A DNA stretch of 64,000 nucleotides. Source: Tetraselmis striata. Lineage: Eukaryota > Chlorophyta > Chlorodendrophyceae > Chlorodendrales > Chlorodendraceae. The notes beneath the pieces were generated by a model. It saw only the letters and a list, made by a program, of their open reading frames with translations. It was not told the origin of the DNA and searched no databases. Shown in pieces: positions 47,325 to 58,865 of the stretch. The position numbers and the translations under genes are program-made. Numbering within the stretch: position 1 is the first letter of the stretch; every line of letters begins with the position of its first letter. Where the stretch lies: NCBI GenBank assembly GCA_006384855.1, contig VCJN01001273.1:1-64000 (forward strand), in the 5' to 3' direction.

Positions 47325-47381
47325 TTTCCGCCCCCGGGACAGGACTGGCACCAGTGAAATAACCCTTGCAGCGTCTCTAGT
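47325..47381 (-). mobile_element. 3' fragment of the APE-type LINE
   Basis: CGCCCCCGGGACAGGACTGG and the following ~35 bases match the LINE 3' end at 41192-41243, including the junction with a short A tail (TTTT at 47325-47328). This is a severely 5'-truncated insertion just outside repeat B of the split-repeat element. Confidence 0.7.
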
Positions 47382-47410
47382 ATTGTAGTGGTACGGGTAC
47401 GCTTTTGTAT

Positions 47411-48750
47411 ACCCCTCCACATAAGTCCGGGTTCTGCATTTTCGATCGCAAAGCGCATGCATGGGCGAGGATAACGCCGGCTGCATGTGCATACATGCTA
47501 ACTAGAGTGGGAATAGTTCGGGCGAACGCCCATTGTTCGCTTTATACCCACCCGCGCGACAACACGACCGTTTGTGGGCGCCCTTTAAAAAACGAGAAAT
47601 CGGTGCATGATGCGTTGGCGCCGGAAAATTGTGGGTTGCGCCAACCGTCCAAACCTATGGAAATAGCGGCACTCGTCGCACCAAACTCGGGGAATACGGC
47701 CCTTGGCATAAAGTTGCACACACCGTGCGTGTAGGTCATTGAAAGCATGTCGATGTAGGCACGACGTGACACCCCAACGACAAGTTGGCCACTGTGGGGA
47801 GCAGTTTTGGGGTGAAACAAAATGCTGTTGTTTCTGTGGCGAACGCACGTAGGAGAGGCGCTCGATGGACCCCTTGGCGTAGGGCGATGCTCTACTATGG
47901 GGGCGCGTGGTGGAATGCCAGTTGCACCGTTTCGTGGGCGGGGTGGCGGGGTAGGGGCGTGGACTTTAATTAATATGAAATTCCTTGAAAAATGCTGTGG
48001 AAAATGGCATTTTGGCTGGTAGATGTGTGTATCGCCAGGAGGCGGCACATGCCAAGTGTTGGTGGTCCGTGGTCATCCACACACATAACGCTCTCGCACA
48101 GCCGGGTATGGGGCTTAGACACGCACTTGGCGCAAAGCCACGCGCCTGACATGGGTGGGCACATGAGGCAGTTTGGCGCAACTTGGATGATCATCTTTGA
48201 GGATTTATTCCGGGGCCCCATTTTTGATTTTTGGAAGATTGGTTTCGACGCAGATTTGAACGAGTAATCGCGTGGTATTTTTAAAACAAATTTCTGAGCA
48301 AATTCTGAGAAGTTATAGCATTTTAAAGCCAAGGGTGTGTTGCTGAGCGTGGCCGACACTGATGCCATGCCAGTATCGCAACGCGACATGTACTAGCCGC
48401 CGCCCACACGGCTGCACCCCAACCAAATGCACCCGAGCCCCTCGCCAATGTGTTTCCTCACGCGTTCATGGCCATCCCGCCGTTTGGTTGTCTATTCACG
48501 CGCGTCGGCGTGTGCGTGATACCGACCATGGTTTTGGTGCAATTGCAGGCGACGCCCATCCACGCACCAAGTGCAGCGTGACACCCTAGTCAAACGTCTT
48601 TAAGCTTCGGTTTGAGCCACTCGTCATGCAGGTTTTATAAAGCCTCTGAGATTCCAGGGTTTCATTTCATATGTTCCCTACGTTCAGGTACCCTAGACTT
48701 CTGAAGTCTTGAGATTGCCGAAAAGGGACCCCAAACTTATGTGCATGGGT
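47411..48750. mobile_element. 1.34-kb element with imperfect TIRs and GTAT target duplication
   Basis: The left end starts ACCCCTCCACATAAGT; the right end, reverse-complemented, starts ACCCATGCACATAAGT. GTAT lies on both sides (47407-47410 and 48751-48754). The flanks joined at one GTAT match uninterrupted sequence at 41088-41123, so the empty site is present in the same window. Minus-strand pieces inside (YTHGVCNFMPRAVFPEFG ... FFKGRPQTVVLSRGWV, 47542-47760; and CLMCPPMSGAWLCAKC, 48120-48180) may be remnants of a transposase, but no family was recognised. Confidence 0.75.
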
Positions 48751-49379
48751 GTATTTCAAACCGCCGCCGGTGCTCTCCGCCGCTGATAGGTGGTGTGGTG
48801 TAACAAGGGCGTACAAAAAGCGCGTTTTCGCGTTTCATGAACGCCGTATTGTTAGAAGCGCGTAGCCACGGGCAGCACCGCGGCCCGGTAATGAACAAAG
48901 GCATGCAGGAGATCCGCGAATGTCCGGCATGCGGACGTCGACTTAGGCCAGCCTCTAGCCGCTGAAGGCCTGATTTACAAACGGGCCAAGGACGACGGGC
49001 TCCTGGAGGTGGTCTCGGAAGAAGGTGTTGATTGCGGACAAGTAGGGTTCAAAGGCACCTACCCTTTTGCGGCCGCGGTCGGCCGGCCGGCATGATACAT
49101 AGCGGACGATGAAGGCCGTGTCTGTTGCTAGCAAGACTCTTCTAGCGCGCATAACTTCATGAGCATGTTCAGCTCCGACGACTAAGATGCGACCGATTGC
49201 GGCTTCAACGTGGCGGACAGGAAGTTGGCCGTTGGCCGTCCGTGCCTACGAGGCGGAGCGCGCCACCGCGCAAGCTGGCCGCCCATGGCACCGGCGAGAC
49301 CGCGCAATGCGCGTACCGCGGCGGCGCGTGATTGCGGCGCGGCGGGGCGCGAAGGGGCAAAATCGCGTTGCGGACTGCG

Positions 49380-49720
49380 AAGTTAAGTCCGTAGTGGGGC
49401 ATGTGCTACGGGGCCGGTAGGAAAAATGACGGAACGGCACTCGCAAGAGTAGCACGCTCGAGCGCGGCGGCCCGACGCCGGCGTGCTCGCCCAGCCACCA
49501 GGGAAAGAATGAATCGCGGGAGGGAGGGTCGTGCAGCACCTCGGCAGCCATATCGTGCAGGTGCGCCTCCACAGCCTATCGTGCCAGCAAGGCCGGGGCG
49601 ACCACCGTGACCGCCGCGCCCAACTGTCGCAGCTTGAGGACGAGATCGTCAAAGATGCAGAAGGGGGGGTTGCACCAGTTAACTTCGGGCCGGCATGTGT
49701 GGTCCGGTAGGGAGAGGGGG
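49380..49720 (-). pseudogene. DNA adenine methylase-like domain of the DIRS/PAT element
   Basis: On the minus strand NWCNPPFCIFDDLVLKLRQL is followed by VTVVAPALLAR, then HDMAAEVLHDPPSRDSFFPW. CNPPF is the NPPF/NPPY active-site motif of adenine methylases, and the P-x-W block downstream is typical of the methylase-like domain of DIRS elements. An in-frame TAG follows VAPALLAR (about 49577-49579). The function of this domain in DIRS elements is not settled. Confidence 0.7.
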
Positions 49721-50459
49721 TCGACCGCTTGGGTACGAGGGTCCCATCATCGAGGATTGTACCGAGGTACCTGGGCGCTCTCCATTGTGGTGAAACGGTC
49801 CCCCGTGTGCCGCCCCCACAATCTTCCGACGTACCGGAAAATACGAGGACTTGGCCCCAATCCGAAACATCTACCACGCGTGATAAGCGTTCACCGCCGA
49901 GCGGATGTACCATCGCGCAACTTACCGGATGTCGTTTACATCCAATAGGTATTTTACCAAATTTTTCGTAGCTCTACCATCAATACTAGATATCGGGAGA
50001 TGAGGTTGGAGAGGACATCGACAAGCTTGGTTGCCCTCGTGCGGCAATACATTGCGGTCGACTAGGTGAGGGAGAAAGACATGTGCCGCGAGATGTGCCG
50101 CTTTCAATTCCGTGTACGTGATGTGGCGCCGTTGGTCGTCCTCGTGTCTACCAAAATCCGCGTGTCTACGCGCGCATGTTCAGCACCGCACCCCGCCGCC
50201 AGCCGTAGTGGTCGGTGTGTTAGCAGCAAGACTCCACGAGCAACACAATCGAGGAGCCATTGTGCCGAGTCGGCACATCGCGCCACCCCTACATGTCGCG
50301 AATCAGTTGCCGCGTCAGCAGCTTCACATCCCCGGTCCACGCCGAGCAAGAGCTCATGACCATGTGCGCCTCGCGACAAAGGTAGAAGCGCGGCGAAATT
50401 CCAAGGTAAAGAAACCGCTGCCCCTTTCCCGCGAGCGTCGCGAGCAGACGTGCGGGTAC

Positions 50460-51409
50460 TTAGCGGCGGCGACGCGCGGCGCGCCAAAGCAGATCGTGGG
50501 ACAGCCCTGCCAGCCGCTGGAGTTTGTCAGGCGGGGCGGAGAAGATCAACGCCTGGACTAAGTCGATCTCAAGCCCTAGGTGTTGGAGGCGCCATGCAGT
50601 CTCGGGGCGGTGGGGGGGGGGGGGGGGCTTGGTGGGGGTTGGGCTAGGCAGAGCCCCCCCCCCCCCCCCCCCTAGTCCATTTCCGCAGCGCCATCTCGCG
50701 GGATGGGTATAGAAAGAGGAAGTCATCGACGAAGAGCAGCAAGCAGACCCCCGCGCCTTGCGTCGACGCAAGCGTCGTAGCAAGGGACGGGAGGACCGGC
50801 CGTAGTCCGCAAAAATCGGTTGTCGAAGGTACCGGACATGACACCGATTAGGGTGCACAAGTAGTACGGGCTGACAGACCACCCCATGGGAAGCGCGGCG
50901 AAGTTCCACAGGTTGCCTCGAACGTTGATATTGAAGTAGTTCCGGACGTCCTCCCTCAGCCCAAGTAGCCGTCTTGGAGGTCGAAAGAGAACGCCCAGTC
51001 GCCCCGACACGCGAAGTATCTCAAGCGCCGCGGAGCGTCTCGAACCGCATGATGTAGACCGCGCAATAAAGGTTGAGGTGGCGTAGGTCGATTGCAAGGC
51101 GCCACTTGTTCCGGCCCGGTTTCGGAACCAAAAAGCTCCCGACACGTAACGACTCGAAACCCCAGTTTCTAGGGCGCCGACTCGGACTAGCCTTGAGCTC
51201 TCCGCGGCCCACCATCGGAGCTGCGCGTCCGTAGCGTCTCGTAGGGAGACGCCGCGGTGGAATGCGGGGGGCGGGCCGGTGGTGAACGAAGCCTTGCTGG
51301 CCCCAATTCGCCGCCACTCGCGCCAATGTTTCCACATTCTCTGGCGCAAGAACGTACACATGCGGGGCGGGGAAATGGGGCGTCGGGACGCACTCGTTGA
51401 GCTTGCCAA
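50460..51409 (-). pseudogene. DIRS-type reverse transcriptase and start of RNase H
   Basis: Motifs in order: GSFLVPKPGRNKWRLAIDLR with HLN (51170-51060), YFNINVRGNLWNFAALPMGW with SVSPYYLC (50940-50850), VCLLLFVDDFLFLYPSRE (50750-50700; VDD is the catalytic pair). LGLEIDLVQALIFSAPPDK (50580-50520) begins the connection/RNase H part. Frames change between blocks. A C19 tract (50654-50672) and a G16 tract (50612-50627) lie just after the VDD block and break the coding sequence. Confidence 0.8.
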
Positions 51410-51704
51410 GCTTGGCCTTGCCGGGCTTGGGCGTGGATTCTTGGGGTCTTTGGGCGGGGTGTGGGGGCGGCGGGGTTGGCGGCCGGACCGTGCGGACTCG
51501 TTGTCGGTGAGGGTGCCCCCAAAGCGTTCGTTGACGGCCGCCTTCGCCGCGACTGTGACTCACTGTGTAGTTGGCTTGTCGTTTGCGGAGCTCCTCTTGG
51601 AGCGCCGCCAATGCTGACGAACCGTATGTAGTCAGCGTAGCGGGGACGGAGGAGGCGAGCGCGTGTAACATCGGCGAGCGTCTTGTCCCCCGTGTCCACA
51701 TCGC

Positions 51705-51716
51705 CCGCCGCTTTGA
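51705..51716 (-). repeat. 12-bp target duplication, left copy
   Basis: CCGCCGCTTTGA, repeated at 54811-54822 on the other side of the ORF1-only element copy B. Removing the insertion joins YDFRAYVCIKAA to GDVDTGDKTLADV in frame, so the 12 bases mark the insertion site in the DIRS/PAT element. Confidence 0.9.
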
Positions 51717-54700
51717 AATTGAAATTGAAATTCATTACAACTGCAAGTTTGCTACATCCATTGGCCCAGACTGAGTTGTTCTTAGGACATGCTGTCTCTG
51801 ACCATGGTAGGGAACACTAGGTGTAATTACAGCTCTAGCTAACGGTCTTCCTTCAGTGTGCCCAAGTCCCTCCTCCTTCCTGCGGGCTGAAGCTAGGACA
51901 GCAACGACTCCCTGCTGTCCCTACCTAAGTCAGGCCTATCCCATTCGGAGCTCAACAGGCAAGCTTAGGCAGCCGAAGCGTCCCGCATGCAGCTACCGAG
52001 GTGAGATGGGGGAAGAGGGCTAACCGGAATAGCTATGTGGTGCTCAGTATTTATCATTTGTCGCGGCTTGCTCCTGATGCGGTTGCGGGTGGCGCCGTCC
52101 GAGCGGCTACGACCCCTGGGCTGCTTCTTCTTGTGTCTGGCTGATGTGGCCGCCTTGCCCTTGCCTGCTGGGGTGGGCTGGCTGGGGTGACGCTCCATCT
52201 GGATGGAGAGGCGTTGTGGGTTGCGCAACTGATGTGACTCCGCTGCGAGGCTGTCCAGTTCGGCGGCTATTGCTGGTTGGCTGGCAGGAGAGGACTGTGC
52301 AAGCAGCTATGTGGTTGCGGTGGCGAGGTGGTGAGGTTCTGCCAGACGTTGTGTGGTGCCATTGGGTGTGCCCTCCCGGAATGTGCGGTGCACTGTTGAG
52401 CGTTGGGGGGGGGGGGGGGGGGGGTCGAGGGATATGTCAGCCAGACCCGGTGTCTCTGCTGCCGCACGCTGGGCGGTGTCCATCTCGATGGCGATGTCGT
52501 TCTCCTCGTAGTTAAGTTCGAGCTCTTCCTCGTCATCCGCCTGCGCTCCATGCATGGCAGTTGCCGGTGAGGCCGTGGCTGTAGGCGCAGGGGCTGGGTG
52601 GGTTGTTCCTGGGGCGCGCTCCGTGGCTGCTTCGCGTTGGTCGATGGCTGCCACCGTATCTGCAACCGCTCCTCGCCACGGTGTTATGTGCTCGAACCCA
52701 CGGGTGGAAGCGTCGCGGGCTTGGGGTGTGGTATGGGCTGCTGGGGTCGCTGGAGGTGGCTGTTGGGTCGGGCATGCTGGTGGTGGGGCTGACGATGTGT
52801 CGGCAGGGCGCCTCCCGGTTGGTGCCCGAGTTGGCTCGGCCTTGATCTTCCCGTACGCTGTTGTCACCGTCTTGCGCCACTATTCTGTTCTGTCGGTGCC
52901 TTTGGTGCCACCGATGATGCTGTGGTGGTGGGCGGTCAGCTGCAGAGGGTGAGAGTGTAGATTGGGCGTCCGGTGGCTCGTAGGGCGAGGGACGCTGGTG
53001 CGGTCTTCCGGGCCTTCTTACGCAGGCCTATCGCGGCACGTCGGATCTGGTTGTGGCCAGTGTTGCCTCCCAGTTCTCTCGCCTCCCGGATCGTCCGGCT
53101 GAAGAGGTGGATGAGATGCTCCGAGGGGTCGAACTCGGACTCCGTGAGGTAGATGACGATGGTGCGGAGGCGTATCGCCCGCAGTAGCGCGACATGGGAG
53201 GTGAGGGCCACTACCATGCGCTGGGTGTCCGCGAACTCCGCGTCTTCTTTTCCGAGGGAGATGGCGCAGAGGTTGTCGTCTCCCACGCGCAGCATTGTCG
53301 GCTCGGGGTGGTGGAGGTACGTACCTCGACGCCGGCAGCTGTCATTGGTGTCCGTCAGCCATTGCGCGTGTTGCAGCTCCGGAGGTGAGTTGATGCGCTG
53401 GCTGATGATAGCTGCGATGGCCTCCGCCAGCTGCTCCACCGTCGGCAGCTCCAGGTTGGCCAGGGGGCCGGTGCAAATCGCTATGGCCGTCAGTGCGAAT
53501 CGGAAGAACTGTGTGGATAGTGCCGGGGGCAGTACTCATGGGAGCGGGGTGGTTGGCGGGTCCTCGCGATCCTCGTTGTGTTCTACTGTGGCCTGGATCA
53601 CCGCTCGGCCCTGCGACTGGTCGCCAAACGGCAGCGCCGGTACTACGTTCTGGAGTAGGCGCGCCGCATCGGGGTCGAGGAGTTCGAGGCGCACCGAGTC
53701 GGCTCAGCGGCGGGCTTTTCCATACCTCGCGGATCTCCAGGAGGGCCAGTAGTGTGCGGATCGGGGGGCAGATGACGGCGTCGTCTGCGTTTGTGTCGGC
53801 CTCGTACTCGACCCAGGCTCTCACTCCAACTAGTGCCAGGACGTTTGTTGGTGTCGCCGCCGGTTGGTCTATCGCCACTTCGATTGGCTGGGGTTGGTCG
53901 TACGATGGGAGGAGGCCCTCCGCCAGGCGTAGCTAGCCACATGTCGGCCTCAATGAGGCCTCTGAATGAGGGGGAGCGGAGCCATACCTGGTGTACCGGT
54001 CGCTCGATGTCGTCGAGGTGCGGCGCTCCGAGCACGCGGGTGGAGCAGCGGCGGCCCTGGCGGTTGAGGATCGCTGCGCCCTCTCCTGTCCATTGGGGTT
54101 GTAGAACGCTCGCGGCTGCTTCTCTGCGGGCCAGTCGTAGGATGACGGACCCGGTGGTGGTGGGGAGCCTAGTGCCACTCGGTCTAGTTGGGTCGACGGC
54201 GGCGGGCTTAGAGGGGGCGGCGAGTCACCACTCCGACGTCTGCTGGTAGTATTTGAACGCCGATTTTGGGGCTGAGGGTGCGGATCAGGTTCGTCACAGT
54301 CCGGCCGCGCGACTCCTTGTCCATAGCTTGGTGCTGGGCCACCAGATCGCCGAACAGTAGGGCCACATGGGTGTCATCGTCCGTGCCGGCGGGGAGGCCG
54401 GTTAGAAGTAGGTGAGATGGGCGTTGTAGCACGCGTATGTGGGCGGCGGGCTGCTGGTGGGAGTTGGGTGCCTGCGAAAGTTTTTGCATTTACGACCGTG
54501 CGGATCGCTGGCTGTTGAACTCTGCCGCCTCGTAGCGCGGCCAGAAAGGTGCCGACCGCGGCGTCTTGTTGCTTCTCAGATCTGTCTGTGTCCATGCTGG
54601 ATGTGGTGGTGTCCTCCTGAAAGACCTGCTCTTCACGGCACTGTGGGCGCATGCCGGCAGTTGGCCTGATGGTGCGTCGTCCGGTCGTCGGACGGTCCGC

Positions 54701-54810
54701 CGTTTCACAGGAGGATCACGCTACTAGTACCAGTAGCCGCGCCGGGCCTCGATTTAGTAGATACGCAGTACTTCGCCCGGTGTTTAGGGCCGGCTGGGAA
54801 GTGACAAGCT
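51717..54810 (-). mobile_element. 'ORF1-only' LINE-like element, copy B, full length
   Basis: 3.09 kb bordered by the 12-bp target duplication CCGCCGCTTTGA. The 3' end (low coordinates) carries three TTTCAA-type repeats as a tail and the same ~350-bp terminal region as copies A and C. No endonuclease or reverse transcriptase is present between the two borders, so the element is non-autonomous and presumably mobilised by another LINE. It inserted into the DIRS/PAT element in the same orientation. Confidence 0.88.
52307..54652 (-). pseudogene. ORF1-like protein of the ORF1-only element, copy B
   Basis: Frames in order leftward: MDTDRSEKQQDAAVGTFLAAL, HLLLTGLPAGTDDDTHVALLFGDL (RRM-like appearance), LGAPHLDDIERPVHQVWL, VGDDNLCAISLGKEDAEFAD, RLRTIVIYLTESEFDPSE, KKARKTAPASLALRA, an acidic block LNYEENDIAIEMDTAQRAAA, and a basic C-terminus. 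The order matches copies A and C. There are several frame changes. A tract of C20 (G run at 52405-52424) replaces the CTCCTCCC seen in copy C. No cysteine knuckle was found. Confidence 0.65.
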
Positions 54811-54822
54811 CCGCCGCTTTGA

Positions 54823-55644
54823 TGCAGACGTAGGCGCGGAAGTCGTAGCGGTGTTGGTTGCTGGCTTAATCGCCGTGCAATCGTCGTTTTAAGGACGCCA
54901 ACGTACGACGCACTGGGTAGACGTTATGGCTAGCCGCTCCTTCAATCGACGCTGCCGCCTCGATGAGGGCCGGGTGCGCGACTTCATGGTTAAAACCGGT
55001 AGCAGTACAAGGAGCGGTACTTGTTCTGCGTGTCCCAACGCCGTTTCTCGATGAGGATGCGGCTTGTGTCGTCAGCCGCAATGTCGTAGAAGTCCGAACT
55101 CGTTGAGAGACCTGGCGCCGGCTAAATCGCGAAGCCCGGCGCGATCAGGAAAGGGCAATCCTCCCTCTACGTGAGGTAATCGTCGTCGGTGGGGAGAGGA
55201 CGCGCTGACGGTACTGGCGCGGGGGGCGGGTCGCCTGGCGGAGAGCGCTTCGTGGCGGTGCCGGGGGCGGGCGCGCGTGGCTCTGAAAGAGTGGGCGCGC
55301 TAGGCCGTTGCTCGGGGTCACGGGCGAGAAAGTCTCGCAGGAAATCCGCGAGATCCGCCACCGAGGCCTCCAGCTCGGCGAAACGGGTAGGATTGCTACG
55401 TAGGAGAGACGGTAGACGAGCCGGCGCTCGCCTCAGGCTCCTTGCCTTTGCTGTCGCCGTGGCCGGGTATACTGAGCCGAGCGAATGCCACGCGGGCAGC
55501 GCCGTGGTGATACGGGCAGGAATTCAAGTGGTTAGACGCTCCCTCACCTACATCGGCGTGCGCTGTGCGATTGCTATAAGGTGAGAAGCGATACAACAAA
55601 AGGTATAAGGAAGAGGGTGAGCGCCGTGTCACTTCATGCACCAC
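54823..55644 (-). pseudogene. gag-like N-terminal region of the DIRS/PAT element
   Basis: Minus-strand frames: VAFARLSIPGHGDSKGKEPE, then FAELEASVADLADFLRDFLA (a coiled coil at about 55400-55310), Pro-rich TKRSPPGDPPPAPVPSARP, and after further stops AHPALIEAAASIEGAASHNV and YPVRRTLASLKRRLHGD leading into the insertion site. Assignment rests on position upstream of the RT and on the reading frame that continues past the insertion. Plus-strand frames here are shadows. Confidence 0.5.
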
Positions 55645-55944
55645 CGAAGCAGTGTTGAAAGTTCGGGACTGTGAGCTCGGGAGCTATCTATGGTCAGCTT
55701 GCATAGCAGCCAGCCGCCGCCAATCCAGAAACATCGGAATTTACTTAGGAAAGTTCGGCGCGTCGTGTTAAGTAGCATCGACAAGCGACTGAACATTTTT
55801 ACGAGTAGCGGCGCGACTTGAACCACTCGCGCCGCTCGATCTGTTTGACTAACTTCAATTAAGTACTGAACAAGGAATGAGATGTGCTTGACGGGTCCCA
55901 TGGCATACGCATTGCATCAAAACCACTATTCAGCCTGTGGACAA

Positions 55945-58865
55945 AGTGGGTATGGACGAAAAGTCGTGCGGCCGGGCTGTGACGAATTTGACGAATCTGA
56001 TCCGCACCCTCAGCCCCAAATCGGAGTCCAAATCATGCCGGCAGACGTCCGAGTGGTGACTCGCCGCCCCCCTAAGCCCGCCGCCGCTGACCCAACCGGA
56101 TCGAGTGGCACCAGGCTCTCCACTACCACTGGGTCCGTCATCCTGCGACTCGCCCGCCGAGAAACGGCCGCTAGCGTTTTGCAGACCCAATGGACTGGAG
56201 AGGGCACATCGATCCTCGACCGCCAATCCGCCGCTTTTCTACCCGCCTGCTCGGAGCGCCGCACCTCGACGACATCGAGCGACCGGTACACCAGGTATGG
56301 CTCCGCTCCCCATGGTTCACGGGCCATACAGAGGCCGACATGTGGCAGCACTTGGCGGAGGGCCTCCTCCTAGCGTACGACCAACCCCAACTTGACGAAG
56401 CGGCGGTAGAGCAATCGGCGGAAACGCCAGCAGACAACGTGGCACGCGCCGGCGTGAGAGCCTGGGCCGAGTACGAGGCCGACACGGACGCAGACGACGC
56501 CGTCATGTGCCCCCCGACCCGCACCCTATTGGCCCTCCTGGAGGTCCGCGAGGTGTGGAAGGCCCGCCGCTCGGCCGACTCTGTGCAACTCCTTGATCCC
56601 GATGCGGCGCGCCTACTATAGGATGTGTGCCGCGATGCCGTACTGGCGTTGCCGTTTGGCGACCATACGCAGGGCCGAGCGGTGATCCAGGTCACCGTCG
56701 ATCATAGCGAAGAACGCGAGGCCCCGCCAACCACCCACACCAGGGAGTGCTGCCCCCGGCCCTATCCACACAATTCTTCCGATGCGCGCTAACGGCCAAA
56801 GCGATATGCACCGGTCCCTAGCCAACATGGAGCTGCCGACGGTCGAGCAGCTAGCAAAGGCCATCGCAGCCACCATCAGCTAGCGCCTCAACACACCCCC
56901 GGACCTGCAGCACGCCCAATGGCTGACGGACACCATGATGGCCGCTAGCGTCGAGATGTACCTCCACTACCCCGAGCCGACAATGTTGCGCGTGGTAGAC
57001 GACAACCTCTGCGCCATCTCCCTCGGAAAAGAAGACGCGGAGTTCGCGGACACCCTAGGCCGGGCAGTGGCCCTCACCTCTCATGTCGCACTACTACGGG
57101 CGGTACGCGTCAGAACCATCGTCATCTACATCACGGAGTCCGAGTTCGACCCCTAGGAACTACTCGTACACCCCTTCAGCCAGACGGTCAGGGAGACGGG
57201 AGAACTCGGCAGCAACACTGGCCACAACCATCTTCGACGCACAGCGATGGGCTTGCGCAAGAAGGCTCGAACGACCCCTCGATCATCCCTCGCCCTTCGG
57301 GCCGAACAACGCCCAGTCTACACACTCACCCTGCAGCTGACCGCCCACCACCACAGCATCGTCGGTGGCACCCGCAGGACTGCCAGAACGGAGCAGTGGC
57401 GTAAGACAGTCTCGACAGCGATCGGGAAGATCAAGGTCGCGCAAGCTGAGGTACGTACCGGCCGAGGGGCAACCTGCGGGCGCAAAGCCAGCACCACCAC
57501 AAGCCGGCCCACCCCAACTGACACTACCAGCACCCCAACAGCCCAAGCCGAGCCTCAGATCCACGACACTCCACCCCCTGGGTTCGCGCACATGATACGG
57601 AGGTGAGGAGCGGTCGCTAATGCCGTTGCAGCGATCGACCAGCGCCGAGCAGCAACGGAGCGCGTCCCCGGAGCAGCCCACCCAACCCATGCACCTACAG
57701 CCACAGCCCAAGCGGCAACCGCCATGACCGGAGTCCGGGCGGAAGACGAGGACGAGGTTGAAATGAACTACGAGGAGAACGACAGCACCATGGATGTGGA
57801 CACCGCCCAACGCGGAGCAGCCGAGGCACCAAGTATGGCTAACATCACCCTCGACTCCTCCCAACGCTCAATAGCGCAACGCACATTCAGCGAAGGCACA
57901 CATGACGGCACCACAGAACGACTGGTCGAGCTTCAGCACCTCGCCACCACAACCACAGAGCTGCTCGCCCAGCCCTCCTCAGCCTGTCAGTTTGCACTCG
58001 CGGCCGAACTAGCCAGACTCACAGCGGGGTCACATCGACTGCGTAACCCACATCGCCACTCGATCCAGCTCGAACACCACCCCCGCCAGCCCCTCCCAGC
58101 AGGCAAGGGCAAGGCAGCCGCATCTGCCAAGCACAAGAAGAGGCAGCCCATGGGTCGTAGCCGCTTAGGCGGCGCCACCCGCAACCCCAGCATGAGCAAG
58201 CCGCGCCTCTCGGGCACGCGCGACTCCGACAGCGAATGGGAAACGGACGACGAAGCAGACCAGCCATCTGGCAGCTCGCATCAGTAACTGCCGCACGATC
58301 CACCGCAGCGATAAGCAGGCTAGCTAACTCAAGAACACCGGCCACGACTAACCCATGTGACCGGTGCAGCTACTGTGATATCACACAATCATGACAGCAC
58401 CGCCCGAAACACGGGACATCCCCATCGCTGATTACCACAATAACCCCGCCACATACAACAAAAACTCACTCTAGTGAAGGAGGGCATTGCATCCCCCACT
58501 AATCCTACTAGCCGGCTCAGCGGTGGATAAATACTAAGCAACACATAGCTATTCCGGACAGCCTCCTTCCCCCATCTCACCTAAGTTGATGTAGGCGGGA
58601 CGCTTTGGCTGCCTAAGCTTACTTGCTGAGCTCTAAATGGGATAGGCCCGACTTAAGTAGGGACAGCGGGGGGGCGCTGCTGTCCTAGCTACAGCCCGCT
58701 GGAGGGAGGAAGGGCTTGGACACACAAGAGGACGGCCGGTCGCTTGAGCTGTAATTACACGTAGTGTTCCCTACCATGGTTACAAATAGCATGCCCTAAG
58801 AAGAACTCCGTCTGAGCCAGTGGACGCAGCGGATTAGCAGTTGTAATCAATTTCAATTTCAATTG
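55945..58865 (+). mobile_element. 'ORF1-only' LINE-like element, copy C, 5'-truncated
   Basis: Starts at TATGGACGAAAAGTCG, within the N-terminal coding part, and runs to the terminal region and a TTTCAATTTCAATTTC-type tail at 58848-58865. Directly after the tail the APE-type LINE copy 2 begins inside its endonuclease. Opposite orientation to copy B. Confidence 0.85.
56190..58287 (+). pseudogene. ORF1-like protein of the ORF1-only element, copy C
   Basis: Frames: 56190-56621 (LLGAPHLDDIERPVHQVWLR ... EYEADTDADDAVMCPPTRTL), 56935-57156 (TMLRVVDDNLCAISLGKEDA, IVIYITESEFDP), 57247-57606 (GLRKKARTTPRSSLALRA) and 57724-58287 (acidic NYEENDSTMDVDTAQRGAAE, basic KHKKRQPMGRSRLGG, and an acidic C-terminus DSEWETDDEADQ ending TAA at 58287). 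It supplies the C-terminus missing from copy A. Stops such as TAG at 56619 and shifts show that it is inactive. Confidence 0.65.

Larger units (their letters stand above)
48955..55644 (-). mobile_element. DIRS/PAT-like tyrosine-recombinase retrotransposon, interrupted by another element
   Basis: Reading leftward: a gag-like part at 55644-54823 (coiled-coil ELEASVADLADFLRDFLARD, then HPALIEAAASIEGAASHNVY), continuing across the 51717-54810 insertion into 51716-50900, then RT, RNase H region, methylase-like domain and the start of a tyrosine recombinase at 49152-48955 (YLSAINTFFRDHLQEPVVLG). The order gag-RT-RH-MT-YR is that of DIRS/PAT elements. The catalytic part of the recombinase and the terminal repeats are missing beyond 48955. 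All domains carry stops or shifts. Confidence 0.75.

Noticed and set aside
55189..55584. 131-codon Arg/Gly-rich plus-strand frame
   Set aside because: Opposite to the gag-like coiled-coil frame of the DIRS/PAT element, which is the better reading.
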